A stretch of DNA of 28,060 nt from a virus: IMG/VR virus record IMGVR_UViG_3300044641_005189, positions 1-28,060 of that record; one strand, written 5' to 3'. How positions within the stretch are numbered: the stretch's first letter is position 1; each line of letters opens with the position of its first letter. The position numbers and the translations under genes were made by a program. The notes below the pieces were generated by a model, which saw only the letters and a list, made by a program, of their open reading frames with translations, was not told the origin of the DNA and did not search any database. Below are positions 1-8,487 of this stretch, piece after piece.

Positions 1-770
<770 letters not shown>

Positions 771-799
<29 letters not shown>

Positions 800-1511
800 A
801 GAATCTCCCATTGAGTTTTTTGGCCTGAAACAACTGATAGGTCCCGTCTTCAAACAAGAATCCGTAGCACCAAGCATTGTTGTGCCTTAGCTTCCCCGGC
901 ATGTGCTGGTTGTAGCTCATGTCTATCTTGCAGCAACAGCCAATGCCTCGCGCTTCTGCCGGCCCGTCCGCACTCTCCACCGGGGCCGAATCTGTCGCGT
1001 GCGTATGCCCAAAAAGGCAGTTTCCGTAGGTAATGGAATGCCGTCTGGCCGAACTTAGCCCAGCAAAGTAGCCATGCACCACTTTCATGTGCCCTAAACG
1101 AAAAATCCCTAGACGGGCGTCATAGGGAAGCATCGTAGCCTTAGATTGGCTGACAAGCTGCGTAAACTGCTTTATGCCGTCACGGGCGTAGTCTCGCAAG
1201 ACCCCCGTTACAGCACTCTCCAAGTACCACAGGCGTTCATCGTGGTTGCCACGCAAAAGGACGTTCTGTTTTCCGCCCTCAAAAAACTTCCTTAAAAACT
1301 TGCTTCCCGCTTCCCAATCTTCAGCTAAGGAATGCGCCTTTTCGTCGTCCCCAGCTCCTTTCCTAAAGTTCCGAAAGTCAAAGCAATCGCCCGAATGAAT
1401 CCTGATTTCGGGCTTAAACTCCTTTAAGAACGCCCCCAGCGCCCGATCTGTTTCCTCGTCCACCTGATCGCCGTGATTGTCTCCGGCGATGACAAACCGC
1501 TTTGGCTTCAT
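771..1511 (-). CDS. Calcineurin-like metallophosphoesterase, 246 aa
   Basis: All hallmark metal-binding motifs of the calcineurin-like phosphoesterase fold are visible in order: GDNHGD (residues 10-15), GDCFD (41-45), GNHDE (88-92), a lone His in VVHGYF (146) and GHTH (168-171). The family hydrolyses phosphomono- or diesters with two metal ions; the substrate here is not predictable. I chose the ATG at 1511 because it overlaps the stop of the preceding 31-codon ORF as ATGA; an in-frame GTG six codons upstream is the alternative. It lies at the far end of the late operon, after the lysis genes and before the winged-helix protein. A nucleic-acid or nucleotide substrate is plausible but inferred. 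Confidence 0.88.
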
Positions 1512-1603
1512 CCTTGGCGAGAAGGACACTTCTCAAAGGTAAAACGCTCTTCGTTTCCTTCACCTTGGACGGGATTGGTTTTCGGCGTTTGGTTTTCACT
1601 CAT
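1508..1603 (-). CDS. Tiny coupled ORF, 31 aa
   Basis: The reading frame starts with ATG at 1603 (MSENQTPKTNPVQG) and ends FEKCPSRQG. Its TGA overlaps the phosphoesterase ATG as ATGA, and its own ATG overlaps the stop of the 44-codon ORF upstream in the same way. The product is hydrophilic with a single Cys and no membrane segment. I do not recognise it. The support is positional: two successive ATGA overlaps in a region where all real genes are joined like this. It could also be a leader that delivers ribosomes to the phosphoesterase start, which has no properly spaced Shine-Dalgarno. Confidence 0.5.
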   Translation of the reverse strand: MSENQTPKTNPVQGEGNEERFTFEKCPSRQG

Positions 1604-1734
1604 AGGTTGAGAAGAGCGCGGATAAGGCCGGGAAAGCTCCAAAACATTGCCTTTAAATGTCGCGCTGTATGGACAGCGTGGCACCTAATGCAGCGAATGT
1701 GAAGCCTAATCTGCTGGCGCCGGCTGATGCTCAT
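1600..1734 (-). CDS. Tiny coupled ORF with CxxCH, 44 aa
   Basis: The frame starts MSISRRQQIRLHIRC and contains CIRCHAVHTARH, a Cys-x2-Cys-His cluster with further His residues, which may bind a metal. It ends with the hydrophobic GLIRALLNL. There is no signal peptide, so a haem c role is unlikely. Its ATG overlaps the TGA of the 19-codon ORF, and its TGA overlaps the ATG of the 31-codon ORF. Family unknown. It could be a zinc-finger-like micro-protein or a translation-coupling relay. Confidence 0.5.
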   Translation of the reverse strand: MSISRRQQIRLHIRCIRCHAVHTARHLKAMFWSFPGLIRALLNL

Positions 1735-1790
1735 ACGTTGATGAAATCGTCCCCATTGTCCGAATCATCGTCATCATCAGGGCCACGCAT
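1731..1790 (-). CDS. Acidic micro-ORF, 19 aa
   Basis: This 19-codon frame begins MRGPDDDDDSDNGDD and ends in FINV. It starts 11 bases after the stop of the XhlA-like gene, and its TGA overlaps the next ATG. It has no Shine-Dalgarno, so translation would depend on re-initiation after the upstream stop. The run of Asp is striking, but so short a frame can arise by chance; the tandem overlaps are the main support. Confidence 0.35.
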   Translation of the reverse strand: MRGPDDDDDSDNGDDFINV

Positions 1791-1801
1791 GGCTTGGAGG
1801 C

Positions 1802-2065
1802 TTAAAGCAAATGATTAAAAACCCAAGCTATGCCACCCATGATAAATGAAACGACGACTGAAATAACTGCTACCTTAGCCGTAATAACGTCCCGCCAACG
1901 CTCCAAACTTAACACGCGCCCGTTGGTTTGCTTTACCTCGTTGCGTAATTCACCAAGAACTTGAAGCAAATCAGCTCGAAACGCAGCGGTTTCTTTAGCT
2001 TGCTGGTCAAGTCGGCCAAGTATACGCGAAAACATTGCATCATTGGAGTTTTCGTCGTAACTCAT
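1802..2065 (-). CDS. XhlA-like membrane protein (holin-associated), 87 aa
   Basis: The N-terminal 55 residues are polar and heptad-like (RILGRLDQQAKETAAF, ELRNEVKQTNGRVLSLE), as in a coiled coil. One C-terminal membrane helix follows (VAVISVVVSFIMGGIAWVF) with only a few residues after it. This is the layout of the XhlA / haemolysin-associated family that works next to phage holins. Its ATG overlaps the TGA of the lipoprotein gene (ATGA). It belongs to a holin - lipoprotein - XhlA-like lysis cassette. The coiled-coil plus single-TM layout would also suit an i-spanin partner for the neighbouring lipoprotein, although i-spanins usually have an N-terminal membrane helix. Confidence 0.65.
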   Translation of the reverse strand: MSYDENSNDAMFSRILGRLDQQAKETAAFRADLLQVLGELRNEVKQTNGRVLSLERWRDVITAKVAVISVVVSFIMGGIAWVFNHLL

Positions 2066-2247
2066 GGCTTTAAACTACTAGCGTTAATTGCGGCGGTGCC
2101 TGTTCCAGCCTCCTGAATGTCCAATTTGTGCGAACCCCAAGGCGTGTTGATTTCAGACTTAACCCCGCGCATGTACGAATCCGGCGGCAGCTTGTGAGAG
2201 AAACAGCCTGCGGCGAGAAGCGGAATGAGTAGTACAAGGCGTTTCAT
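2062..2247 (-). CDS. Small lipoprotein, possible o-spanin, 61 aa
   Basis: The start at 2247 gives a textbook lipoprotein signal: MKRLVLLIPLLAAGCFS with lipobox LAAGC and Cys at residue 15. An in-frame ORF extends upstream but would bury this signal, so the internal ATG is preferred; it also overlaps the stop of the holin gene as ATGA. The mature part is about 47 polar residues (KLPPDSYMRG, INTPWGSHKL). Its place between the holin and the XhlA-like gene suggests an outer-membrane lipoprotein used in lysis, such as an o-spanin. This is inferred from context, not from sequence family. Confidence 0.7.
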   Translation of the reverse strand: MKRLVLLIPLLAAGCFSHKLPPDSYMRGVKSEINTPWGSHKLDIQEAGTGTAAINASSLKP

Positions 2248-2450
2248 AGCTTGGGCGTTTCGGTCGGCGTAGGTGCTGGCGACTTGGACTTGAAAGACCA
2301 AAGGCCGACCGCAGCAACTACCAGCGTGGTGACTGCTTCGATCAAAAGCGGGTCGGCAATTCCGCGCAGGGCTTCACTCTTGCCCGCAGCTAGGCCGGCG
2401 AGGTAGGCGATGAGCGTTCGGATAGCGCCCTGTAATTGAGATGCGTTCAT
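2244..2450 (-). CDS. Putative holin (Pam3-gp28-like), 68 aa
   Basis: A short protein with two hydrophobic stretches, GAIRTLIAYLAGLAAGKS near the N-terminus and LLIEAVTTLVVAAVGLWSF in the middle, and a polar Pro/Thr-rich tail (SPAPTPTETPKL). The pattern of a first helix ending in Gly-Lys, a short polar link and VTTLVVAAVG...W matches the small Pam3-gp28-type holins. It would form the membrane lesion that starts lysis. The ATG overlaps the stop of the fibre gene (CAATGA), and it leads the three-gene lysis cassette. No endolysin is visible nearby. Confidence 0.7.
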   Translation of the reverse strand: MNASQLQGAIRTLIAYLAGLAAGKSEALRGIADPLLIEAVTTLVVAAVGLWSFKSKSPAPTPTETPKL

Positions 2451-5101
2451 TGAATATTGAGCGTGCCGACGTTGAGGGTTTGAATCGTCGCAGCACCACC
2501 GCCGCCACCACCACCACCGCTTTCTGGCTGCGTGGTCGCCGATGCCGTGTTGCTGGCCGTGCTGTCGCCTGAACCGTTCATGGCAAAGACGCGATAATCG
2601 TAAGTCGTCGAAGCCGTGAGCCCGGTGTTGTTGTAGCTCGTCGCGTTTGCGGCTGTCGTAGCGATTGCACTAAATGCGCTATTGCCCACTCTGCTCTCAA
2701 TGCGAAACCCGGTCTCGTTGTTGGAGTTATCGGTCCACGCGAGGTTGATTTGAGATGAGCTGAACTGGGTCGCTCCGAGGCTGGATGGCGCATTTGGTAC
2801 GCCGCCGATTGTGTAGGTTCCACTTTGCACGGAGCTGTCGGACAAACCGGACTTAACCGTGATAGCCTTCAGCGTCGTCGTCGCGCCGGGAAGGGTCACC
2901 GGAGAAGAATAAACCAGACTGCTCGTGGTTGGCGTGCTGCCGTCAATAGTGTAGTAAATCGTGTAAGGTGCCGGGGAGCCCGTCGTGATCGTGACCGTCT
3001 GTGCGGACCCATAGGTGCCGGGAGCCGGTGAATACTGGGGCGTCGCCGCGCCTCCGAGATAGTCCTCGTTTCCGTTGATGGCACGATGAGCGGCCGGGAG
3101 TCGCGAAACGTCAGCCGTAGCCGCGCTATCAACGTTGAATACTGGCCACGGCTTTGACCCAAACCAAGCTGGCTTTGCAGACCACGCCAGCGAGGCCGGA
3201 AACGTGGAGCCAGAGCTATTCTGGATCGCCCCCGTTCCGGTGCCAGCAGCGAAATAGTTATGCGTCACCGTCGAGCTTGCCTGCACATCCAAGTCGCGCT
3301 CCTGCCAGCCACCCGGTCCTTGATACAGTTTCACAGCCGTCAATTCAGCCGGAAGTGAACCTGAGCCAAAGTCCATCGTGACCGAGTTTCCAGCGACCGC
3401 CGTGACGTAAGACGAGCCGATGGCCCCCATACCCGTCGACTTGTTGTTCCACCAGACGCGGGGCCAAATTCTCCCACCAGTTGCCGCGTCGCCTGTGAAC
3501 CAAGTGCCGCCCGACACGGTGAAGATTCCTACGGTGTTGCTCACCCGCGTCGTCAGCGTAGCAGAAGTTTCCCAGTCGGACCAGAAATCCCCAACGGCCA
3601 CGTCACCCGCTTGGATCACGTAAGTGTTAGGAGCGTACCCCGGCTGGCTTCGATCAACCTGACCAACTTGATTTGACAGCCCAGTCGGTCCAGCAAATCC
3701 GTTTGCGTCCAAATTGAAATTTGGTTGGCCCCACATGATGCGTCCGGCGTTTACTCCATCTTGACCGAAGAAGTTTCGAGCGACGACATGACGCCGCGTG
3801 AATCGGTGCAGCATCAGGGAATACCAGCCCGCCAGCCCTGTGCCTCCACCGTAGAAATAATTACCGTAGACGGTGTTGTCTGACGAGCTGCCGTGGTAGC
3901 CGTCCGCGACATGGTTGTAGGCGTAGTTGCCCTCCACAAGGTTCAACATCGGGTGCGCGTTGTGGAGGTCCGAGCCTAGATCTGGTGCATAGTTGTATGC
4001 GTAGACGTTGTTGAACGAATTTCCGTTGTCGTAAATCCAAGTTCCCCATCCGCCGGTGATGATGTTGTCGTAGATTGCCGAGCTGGTCATGCTCCCAAAT
4101 CCGATAGCTCCGTCCGAGCTGACGCTCGGGGCAGCGGTAAACACGCATTTGCGAATCTCACAACGGTATGAATCGCCAATCCCAATGGCGGAACCGTTGG
4201 CTGTGTTCATCGACCAGTTCAAGAACTTGACATCATACACCCAACAATACTCCGCAGCCGTGATAGCAATAACGGCTGGTGGATGGCTGGAAGAGGCGTA
4301 GGAAACGGAGAACCCCTCAAAACCAACGCCAGACGTGATCCAGTTTTGGCCAGCCAAAGCATATCGGTAGATCTTCAGCTCAAGGTTGGTCGCGTCTGCC
4401 GGTAACGCAGGATCAATGGTGACCGTCGTGCCCGTTTTCCCAGTAACCCGAGCATACATCCGGCGAGCTTCCGGCCACCCCAAGGAAGTCCACACTGGCG
4501 GTGCTCCAGCCTGAATGCGGGCATTGTTGACTTCGTTTTCGTAGGCGATGGAGACGTGGTCCCCGACTGTGTAGAGCGAGGTTTCATCAACGGTCAACGT
4601 GCGCGTTCCCTTGGTCTTTGTGCCAGTGACGATTTTGGGAGACTGGTCGGGAATTCCAGGCGATCCAAATTGAAATACACTCTGTGTCGTCGCGATTACA
4701 AACGTAACGCTGCCACTTCCAGCTCCACGAATAGTTACGTTGTCTTTATTCTGTATGTAGAGCGCCCTCGAATCGAAGCGATAAGTGCCGGGCGGAAAGT
4801 AAATCACGTCGCCAGGATTAGCAGCAGCGTACGCCGCCGCGACCGCAGCGTTGGCGCTCACGACGCCCGTTGAATCGGCGTTGTACGGAGCTGCAGTGAC
4901 GTTGCGCACCGTGCCGGTGACGGCACGATCATTCACGCCGCCTGCTAGGTACTGGTCGATCCCACCGGGGATTCCGGTGCCGCCGGGAGTCCCGGCAGCT
5001 TGGCCGACTGTCCACTCACCTTGGCCTGTGGCTGGAGGTGCCCAAGTCTGGGCGAAAACCGATAGAACGCTGGCGAAAAGAAGTGCGAGGAATCGTTTCA
5101 T
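2447..5101 (-). CDS. Secreted-type beta-helix fibre/adhesin with chitobiase-like and FN3 domains, 884 aa
   Basis: The N-terminus is a signal peptide (MKRFLALLFASVLSVFAQ). From about residue 70 comes a pectate-lyase-3-like right-handed beta-helix (DVIYFPPGTYRFDSRALY, VTIRGAGSG, many Asn/Gly-rich turns). Toward the C-terminus is a chitobiase/beta-hexosaminidase C-terminal-like module (YSPAPGTYGSAQTVTI, YYTIDGSTPTTSS), then an FN3 domain (INLAWTDNSNNETGF, YDYRVFAMNGSG). It ends with eight glycines and TIQTLNVGTLNIQ. Such beta-helices bind or cut polysaccharide. It follows the LamG-like fibre gene by four bases and overlaps the holin gene. A signal peptide on a phage fibre is unusual; the product may be exported, or the segment may be a retained N-terminal helix. 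Confidence 0.8.
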   Translation of the reverse strand: MKRFLALLFASVLSVFAQTWAPPATGQGEWTVGQAAGTPGGTGIPGGIDQYLAGGVNDRAVTGTVRNVTAAPYNADSTGVVSANAAVAAAYAAANPGDVIYFPPGTYRFDSRALYIQNKDNVTIRGAGSGSVTFVIATTQSVFQFGSPGIPDQSPKIVTGTKTKGTRTLTVDETSLYTVGDHVSIAYENEVNNARIQAGAPPVWTSLGWPEARRMYARVTGKTGTTVTIDPALPADATNLELKIYRYALAGQNWITSGVGFEGFSVSYASSSHPPAVIAITAAEYCWVYDVKFLNWSMNTANGSAIGIGDSYRCEIRKCVFTAAPSVSSDGAIGFGSMTSSAIYDNIITGGWGTWIYDNGNSFNNVYAYNYAPDLGSDLHNAHPMLNLVEGNYAYNHVADGYHGSSSDNTVYGNYFYGGGTGLAGWYSLMLHRFTRRHVVARNFFGQDGVNAGRIMWGQPNFNLDANGFAGPTGLSNQVGQVDRSQPGYAPNTYVIQAGDVAVGDFWSDWETSATLTTRVSNTVGIFTVSGGTWFTGDAATGGRIWPRVWWNNKSTGMGAIGSSYVTAVAGNSVTMDFGSGSLPAELTAVKLYQGPGGWQERDLDVQASSTVTHNYFAAGTGTGAIQNSSGSTFPASLAWSAKPAWFGSKPWPVFNVDSAATADVSRLPAAHRAINGNEDYLGGAATPQYSPAPGTYGSAQTVTITTGSPAPYTIYYTIDGSTPTTSSLVYSSPVTLPGATTTLKAITVKSGLSDSSVQSGTYTIGGVPNAPSSLGATQFSSSQINLAWTDNSNNETGFRIESRVGNSAFSAIATTAANATSYNNTGLTASTTYDYRVFAMNGSGDSTASNTASATTQPESGGGGGGGGAATIQTLNVGTLNIQ

Positions 5102-5105
5102 GGAA

Positions 5106-6962
5106 TCAAGGTCTGCCTGCTGCGTGAATCGCTGATATCTGTCCAGAAGTCAGTTCGCCAGCGTACAGCCGGACGTCGTCGAGGTCGAAGGCTGCGTTGT
5201 CTGCGAATATGGATTTCACAGAAATGAGCCCTGCCGCGAAATTCGCCGTGCCTGTCTTGTCGTCGCTAGTTATATCAGGTGAAGCTAGGGCTCCGTTGAT
5301 GTAGAGCTTAATATCCCCTGCCGCTGTGGAGTTGCTAAAGACGACAGCAATATGACCCCACGTTGCTGTACCGATAGGCGCGTAAATGCTTTCGCCTCGA
5401 TAACCAGTCGCGCCAACTACTGCGCATCGGAGCCATCCGCCATCAAGCGAAAGCTCCCACCTTGGGACATCGTTGATATATTGAGAGCGAAGTATTGGTG
5501 CGTAGTTTGTGAGGTTTGGAACCCTAAGCCACAGCGCAAGAGTCACGATGTTCGTGCTGTAGGTGACATTAGCTGAAGACTGAAATGTCCCGTTTCCAAC
5601 AGCCATGGCCAGGAAGTCATTATTGAGCGTGCCTGTATTTGTCGTGCTTCCGGGGCCAACTGAAGCTGTTATTGTCGCTCCAGGAGGCCCATTGAGCGGC
5701 CAGTGGAGAAGGTCGGGCGTAGGAATGCCCGCAGTGACCGTGTACGCTGCACTGGCCACCGCGCTGTCGATCAAATAGGCGCCGTCCTTGTACGCCATCG
5801 ACTCAATCGTTTGGTTCGCTGAAATAGTCCAAGTTGCGCCAGCGGTGCCAACCGAACGGCTAGGATCGGTCGTGTTGTTCGTGGTCATGAACGTTACGCC
5901 GCTCGTTCCTGATGAAATGGTAATCGTCGTGCCGCTCGCGACCGCACCAGCCGCAGGCGAAAACGTGGGCGTCGCTACGGTGCCGGCCATCTTGATGACC
6001 GGCTTGTAATCGGCGTCGTGGCCCGTGTACGCCGGGATTCCGTTAACGCCTGTTAGCGCCCAGCCGGCTGGAACGCTGGCGCTATCGAGGATAAACTTTA
6101 CGTCACCCGTATCGGCGCCGCTGCCACCCGTCGAGTTAATCGTCATCGAGTTGTTGGTCGCGTTTCCGGCAATCGTGACGCCGTCGCCAGGGTTGATCGT
6201 GAAGTTCCCGGTGTTGTTGATCGTCATCGTCGTCCCGTTCGCGATGATACGACGGAGAATGTTACCCGTGAGGGTGGTAACATTCATTGTCACCGCGTTA
6301 ACGGTGGAGAAATTGGCCGAGCCTGTGACGTTGATATTGCCACCAATCGTGTGGTCACCCGTCGTATTTCCACTTCCGACGATCCGCGTTTCACCAGTAC
6401 TGCCAGGATCAAGAATGATGTTTTCGTTGGAGGCAGAGGCAATCGTCACGTTGCCAGAGGATGCCACAATGTTTCCCGTGACAGTGTAGTTGCCGCCCAT
6501 GCCGCCCGGTGGTGTCTCCCAAGTAATTGTGCCAGCCGTGTTCCACGTTGGCACCTGCCCATTGCTCGGCGTGTCGCTGGCCAAGGCTCCGAGGAGGATG
6601 ATGTTGGCAGTGCCGTCGTAGGTTTGGAACGAACCGCGTGAGGTCGCCCAAGCGTTCGTGTCAAAGCTGATCGTGCCAGCGGTCGTGGTAGACGGGGTGG
6701 CGTTGCCGGTGATTGTCAGGTTGCCGGGGAACGTTGGCGAAATGTCGAACACCACGTTGCCCGTACCCGTAACGCTCGCATTAGTTAAAAACCTAGCACC
6801 AAGAATCTTGCGCGTGCCACTGGTCGCACCGTCAATTGGCACGTAGTCGTCATTATTTACCGTGGTTGCCGTAGTGCCAAAGTCTTTGATTCGGGCAGAC
6901 GCCGCAAACAGAATCGCCGGAATGCCGACGAACAGGGCGATTTTGAGAAGCTGGTTTTTCAT
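5106..6962 (-). CDS. Fibre/adhesin with chitobiase-like and LamG-like domains, 618 aa
   Basis: It begins with a signal-peptide-like segment (MKNQLLKIALFVGIPAILFAAS), then IKDFGTTATTVNNDDYVPI and DGATSGTRKI, a phrase typical of tail-fibre N-terminal regions. The middle is repetitive and Thr/Asn/Gly-rich (beta-rich fibre). Around residues 330-405 is a chitobiase-like module (TFSPAAGAVASGTTITISSG). The last 200 residues form a concanavalin/LamG-type domain (LALWLRVPNLTNYAPIL, GHIAVVFSNS, IKLYINGALASPDI, FDLDDVRLYAGELTSGQI), a sugar- or surface-binding fold. The ATG overlaps the upstream stop as TAATG. With the 884-residue protein downstream it forms a host-recognition pair. No Shine-Dalgarno precedes it. 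Confidence 0.8.
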   Translation of the reverse strand: MKNQLLKIALFVGIPAILFAASARIKDFGTTATTVNNDDYVPIDGATSGTRKILGARFLTNASVTGTGNVVFDISPTFPGNLTITGNATPSTTTAGTISFDTNAWATSRGSFQTYDGTANIILLGALASDTPSNGQVPTWNTAGTITWETPPGGMGGNYTVTGNIVASSGNVTIASASNENIILDPGSTGETRIVGSGNTTGDHTIGGNINVTGSANFSTVNAVTMNVTTLTGNILRRIIANGTTMTINNTGNFTINPGDGVTIAGNATNNSMTINSTGGSGADTGDVKFILDSASVPAGWALTGVNGIPAYTGHDADYKPVIKMAGTVATPTFSPAAGAVASGTTITISSGTSGVTFMTTNNTTDPSRSVGTAGATWTISANQTIESMAYKDGAYLIDSAVASAAYTVTAGIPTPDLLHWPLNGPPGATITASVGPGSTTNTGTLNNDFLAMAVGNGTFQSSANVTYSTNIVTLALWLRVPNLTNYAPILRSQYINDVPRWELSLDGGWLRCAVVGATGYRGESIYAPIGTATWGHIAVVFSNSTAAGDIKLYINGALASPDITSDDKTGTANFAAGLISVKSIFADNAAFDLDDVRLYAGELTSGQISAIHAAGRP

Positions 6963-7150
6963 TAGGAAGTGATAATCTCGAAGCCGTCGTCAGTGACAAA
7001 AAGGGTGCCGTCGTCGGTCACGATGTTGACCGTCGGAGCGGGTTCGCCAGGGTCGAGAGACGCGGACGAAGAGAACATCGTGCCCGCCGTTACGGCATAA
7101 CCCAACCGCCGCCCTAGCTGGTTATTAAAAGCTGCAAGTCCCTTGTTCAT
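6962..7150 (-). CDS. Small protein with MNKGLA motif, 62 aa
   Basis: It begins MNKGLAAFNNQLGRRLG and ends in NIVTDDGTLFVTDDGFEIITS, which contains two near-identical beta hairpins (VTDDGTLF, VTDDGFEI). Both ends overlap neighbours as TAATG, so it belongs to the late operon. The first 13 residues closely match those of the 30-residue protein directly upstream, so the two look like a partial tandem duplication. It sits between connector-type proteins and the fibres, suggesting a small virion or fibre-adaptor part. Family not recognised. Confidence 0.65.
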   Translation of the reverse strand: MNKGLAAFNNQLGRRLGYAVTAGTMFSSSASLDPGEPAPTVNIVTDDGTLFVTDDGFEIITS

Positions 7151-7242
7151 TATGGTTGTGGTGGAACGACCACTTTGGCGGCAATAGCAGTAGCCACTTT
7201 TTGCCCCAACTGGTTTGCAATTGAGGCCAGCCCCTTATTCAC
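7150..7242 (-). CDS. Micro-protein with MNKGLA motif, GTG start, 30 aa
   Basis: A GTG at 7242 starts one base after the TAA of the 99-residue gene and the frame ends as TAATG on the next start. The product begins (M)NKGLASIANQLG, continues as KVATAIAAKVVV and ends PPQP. The shared motif with the next protein (MNKGLA then NQLG at the same spacing) supports real coding, because chance frames would not repeat it. Function unknown; it may be a paralogue that keeps only the N-terminal helix of the downstream protein. Confidence 0.55.
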   Translation of the reverse strand: MNKGLASIANQLGQKVATAIAAKVVVPPQP

Positions 7243-7243
7243 G

Positions 7244-7543
7244 TTAGTACGTCAGCTCGGTGGCATGAACCACGGCGTCGCTCGTCTTTCGAATGAACTT
7301 AGCCGCTTTAGCCATTTCTCGGTGAAAAGTGTACTTCTCTCCGGCAATCAGGTCATGGCCGTTTGTGGCGCTAGGCGTACTGCCGTCAAACGTTACCATC
7401 ACGTTGGCCGTCTGGACATCAATGATGACGGCGCGAGTGTTGTCACTCCAAGAGGCGCTGGCAAGCGATACGGAGCTGGAACTGACGGCAAGACGCTCAT
7501 CGGTGGCACCGACAGTGGGAACAAGGTAAAGAAGGTTGTACAT
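7244..7543 (-). CDS. Small beta-rich virion protein, 99 aa
   Basis: The sequence has alternating short strands (MYNLLYLVPTVG, TRAVIIDVQTANVMVTFDG) and the phrase VTFDGSTPSATNGHDLIAGE, followed by KYTFHREMAKAAKFIRK and a final strand (DAVVHATELTY). I have seen this arrangement (a DGS-P-TNGH-AGE core before a basic helix) in small conserved proteins next to connector genes of short-tailed phages. It would be a minor head or neck protein. It starts nine bases after the connector-like gene and is followed at one base by the GTG micro-gene. Exact role not established. Confidence 0.65.
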   Translation of the reverse strand: MYNLLYLVPTVGATDERLAVSSSSVSLASASWSDNTRAVIIDVQTANVMVTFDGSTPSATNGHDLIAGEKYTFHREMAKAAKFIRKTSDAVVHATELTY

Positions 7544-7552
7544 GATAGGAAA

Positions 7553-8161
7553 TTAACGGGACTGGGCGCTGGCGTGGGTACGAACCCGAACGCCTGCGTT
7601 CATGGCATTGCGGACGTTCATTGGGTTGGTCATTTCAAGAACAAGCAGACTTTGGGCGTACTGTTCTTCCGCCATTGCCTTCTCGGTCTGCTTATCGTAC
7701 CGCAGGAAATCAGCAGCCGCCGCATGAGCCGCGTAATGGTAGAACTCTAACGGAACGTTGGCGTTCGTGGTGGAGTTGTAGTCCCCTTCCCACCGCTTTT
7801 TGTAGTCCACATAGGCCGTCGTAGCCGATGTCGTGTTAACTAAGAGTCGGGCACCAGCCGATGTGACAACAAAGCTGTACTCCCAAACGCTATTGGTTAC
7901 GTGCGGTTCGTTATCGTAGATGCGAAAGAACGTGTCGATGCTGTTTAACGTCACCTGCGTAAACGGAATCGTACTGTCAGATACCGCCCGCTGTTCTCCC
8001 AACACCAAGTAGCGGGGCCAATAGTCGTATTGACGGTAGGCGTTGTAGATCCGCCGGTTAATAAACTCGCCGACAAGTGTTGTTTCAGCCGTGGCAAAGG
8101 TGGTGTTGCCCGTCAGCCCCTTGACCAAGGAAAGCAAACTTGTGTAAGTGGCGGTTTGCAT
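7553..8161 (-). CDS. Head-tail connector / adaptor-like protein, 202 aa
   Basis: The N-terminus is helical (TYTSLLSLVKGLTGN, LVGEFINRRIYNAYRQYDYW) and the centre beta-rich (YDNEPHVTNSVWEYSFVV). A helix with Tyr/His/Ala (EFYHYAAHAAAADFLRYD) and Glu/Gln-rich residues lead to a basic tail. The pattern of a short helix pair, a Trp/Pro (DYWPRYLV) motif and a long C-terminal helix is typical of gatekeeper or adaptor proteins of the tail tubular A type that sit below the portal. Its TAATG overlap with the upstream gene and its place after capsid genes agree. No database comparison was possible. Confidence 0.6.
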   Translation of the reverse strand: MQTATYTSLLSLVKGLTGNTTFATAETTLVGEFINRRIYNAYRQYDYWPRYLVLGEQRAVSDSTIPFTQVTLNSIDTFFRIYDNEPHVTNSVWEYSFVVTSAGARLLVNTTSATTAYVDYKKRWEGDYNSTTNANVPLEFYHYAAHAAAADFLRYDKQTEKAMAEEQYAQSLLVLEMTNPMNVRNAMNAGVRVRTHASAQSR

Positions 8162-8472
8162 TAGAGCTTGTTAGGCGACAGCTCAGGGAATTTCTTCTGG
8201 AAATAGCGAATAAACCCTTTGCTAGACACCTCTTTATGCCCGTATTTGTTTACGAGGCGCAAATACTCGTCTTGGGGGTAAACGGCAACGCAACGCATGT
8301 TTACGTCCTTACCAATAGGGCGATGGCCTCGCAGGGCTTTGGCCTCAGCCGCCGCAACGATTTCGTCCTTTCGGGTCAGTTCCTTGGCCAGTTGGAACCC
8401 CGTTTTGACTTCTTTAATCAGCGCATCCCGAATAGCTCTGTCGGACGGTATCGACGTGACAATAACGTTCAT
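8161..8472 (-). CDS. Conserved-looking small late protein, 103 aa
   Basis: N-terminal half helical and charged (SDRAIRDALIKEVKTGFQLA, LTRKDEIVAAAEAKAL); C-terminal half carries NMRCVAVYPQDEYLRLVNKYG and GFIRYFQKKFPELSPNKL. The final phrase (FQKKFPEL) is familiar from small unknown proteins near capsid genes of other podophages. It lies between the glycosyltransferase (15 bases upstream) and the connector gene, overlapping the latter as TAATG. A head-completion or scaffolding accessory role is possible but not shown. Confidence 0.6.
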   Translation of the reverse strand: MNVIVTSIPSDRAIRDALIKEVKTGFQLAKELTRKDEIVAAAEAKALRGHRPIGKDVNMRCVAVYPQDEYLRLVNKYGHKEVSSKGFIRYFQKKFPELSPNKL

Positions 8473-8487
8473 TGTCCCGCCATTATA

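Noticed and set aside
1414-1599. 61-codon minus ORF starting with GTG across the 31-codon ORF and the phosphoesterase
   Set aside because: Basic, low-complexity, not coupled to neighbours; the alternative frame gives exact ATGA joins on both sides.
1600-1734. CxxCH in the 44-codon ORF as a cytochrome c haem site
   Set aside because: No signal peptide and too short for a haem fold; a chance or zinc-type motif is more likely.
7175-7750. 191-codon plus-strand ORF opposite the connector and small virion genes
   Set aside because: Opposite to operon direction and spans several real minus-strand gene boundaries.
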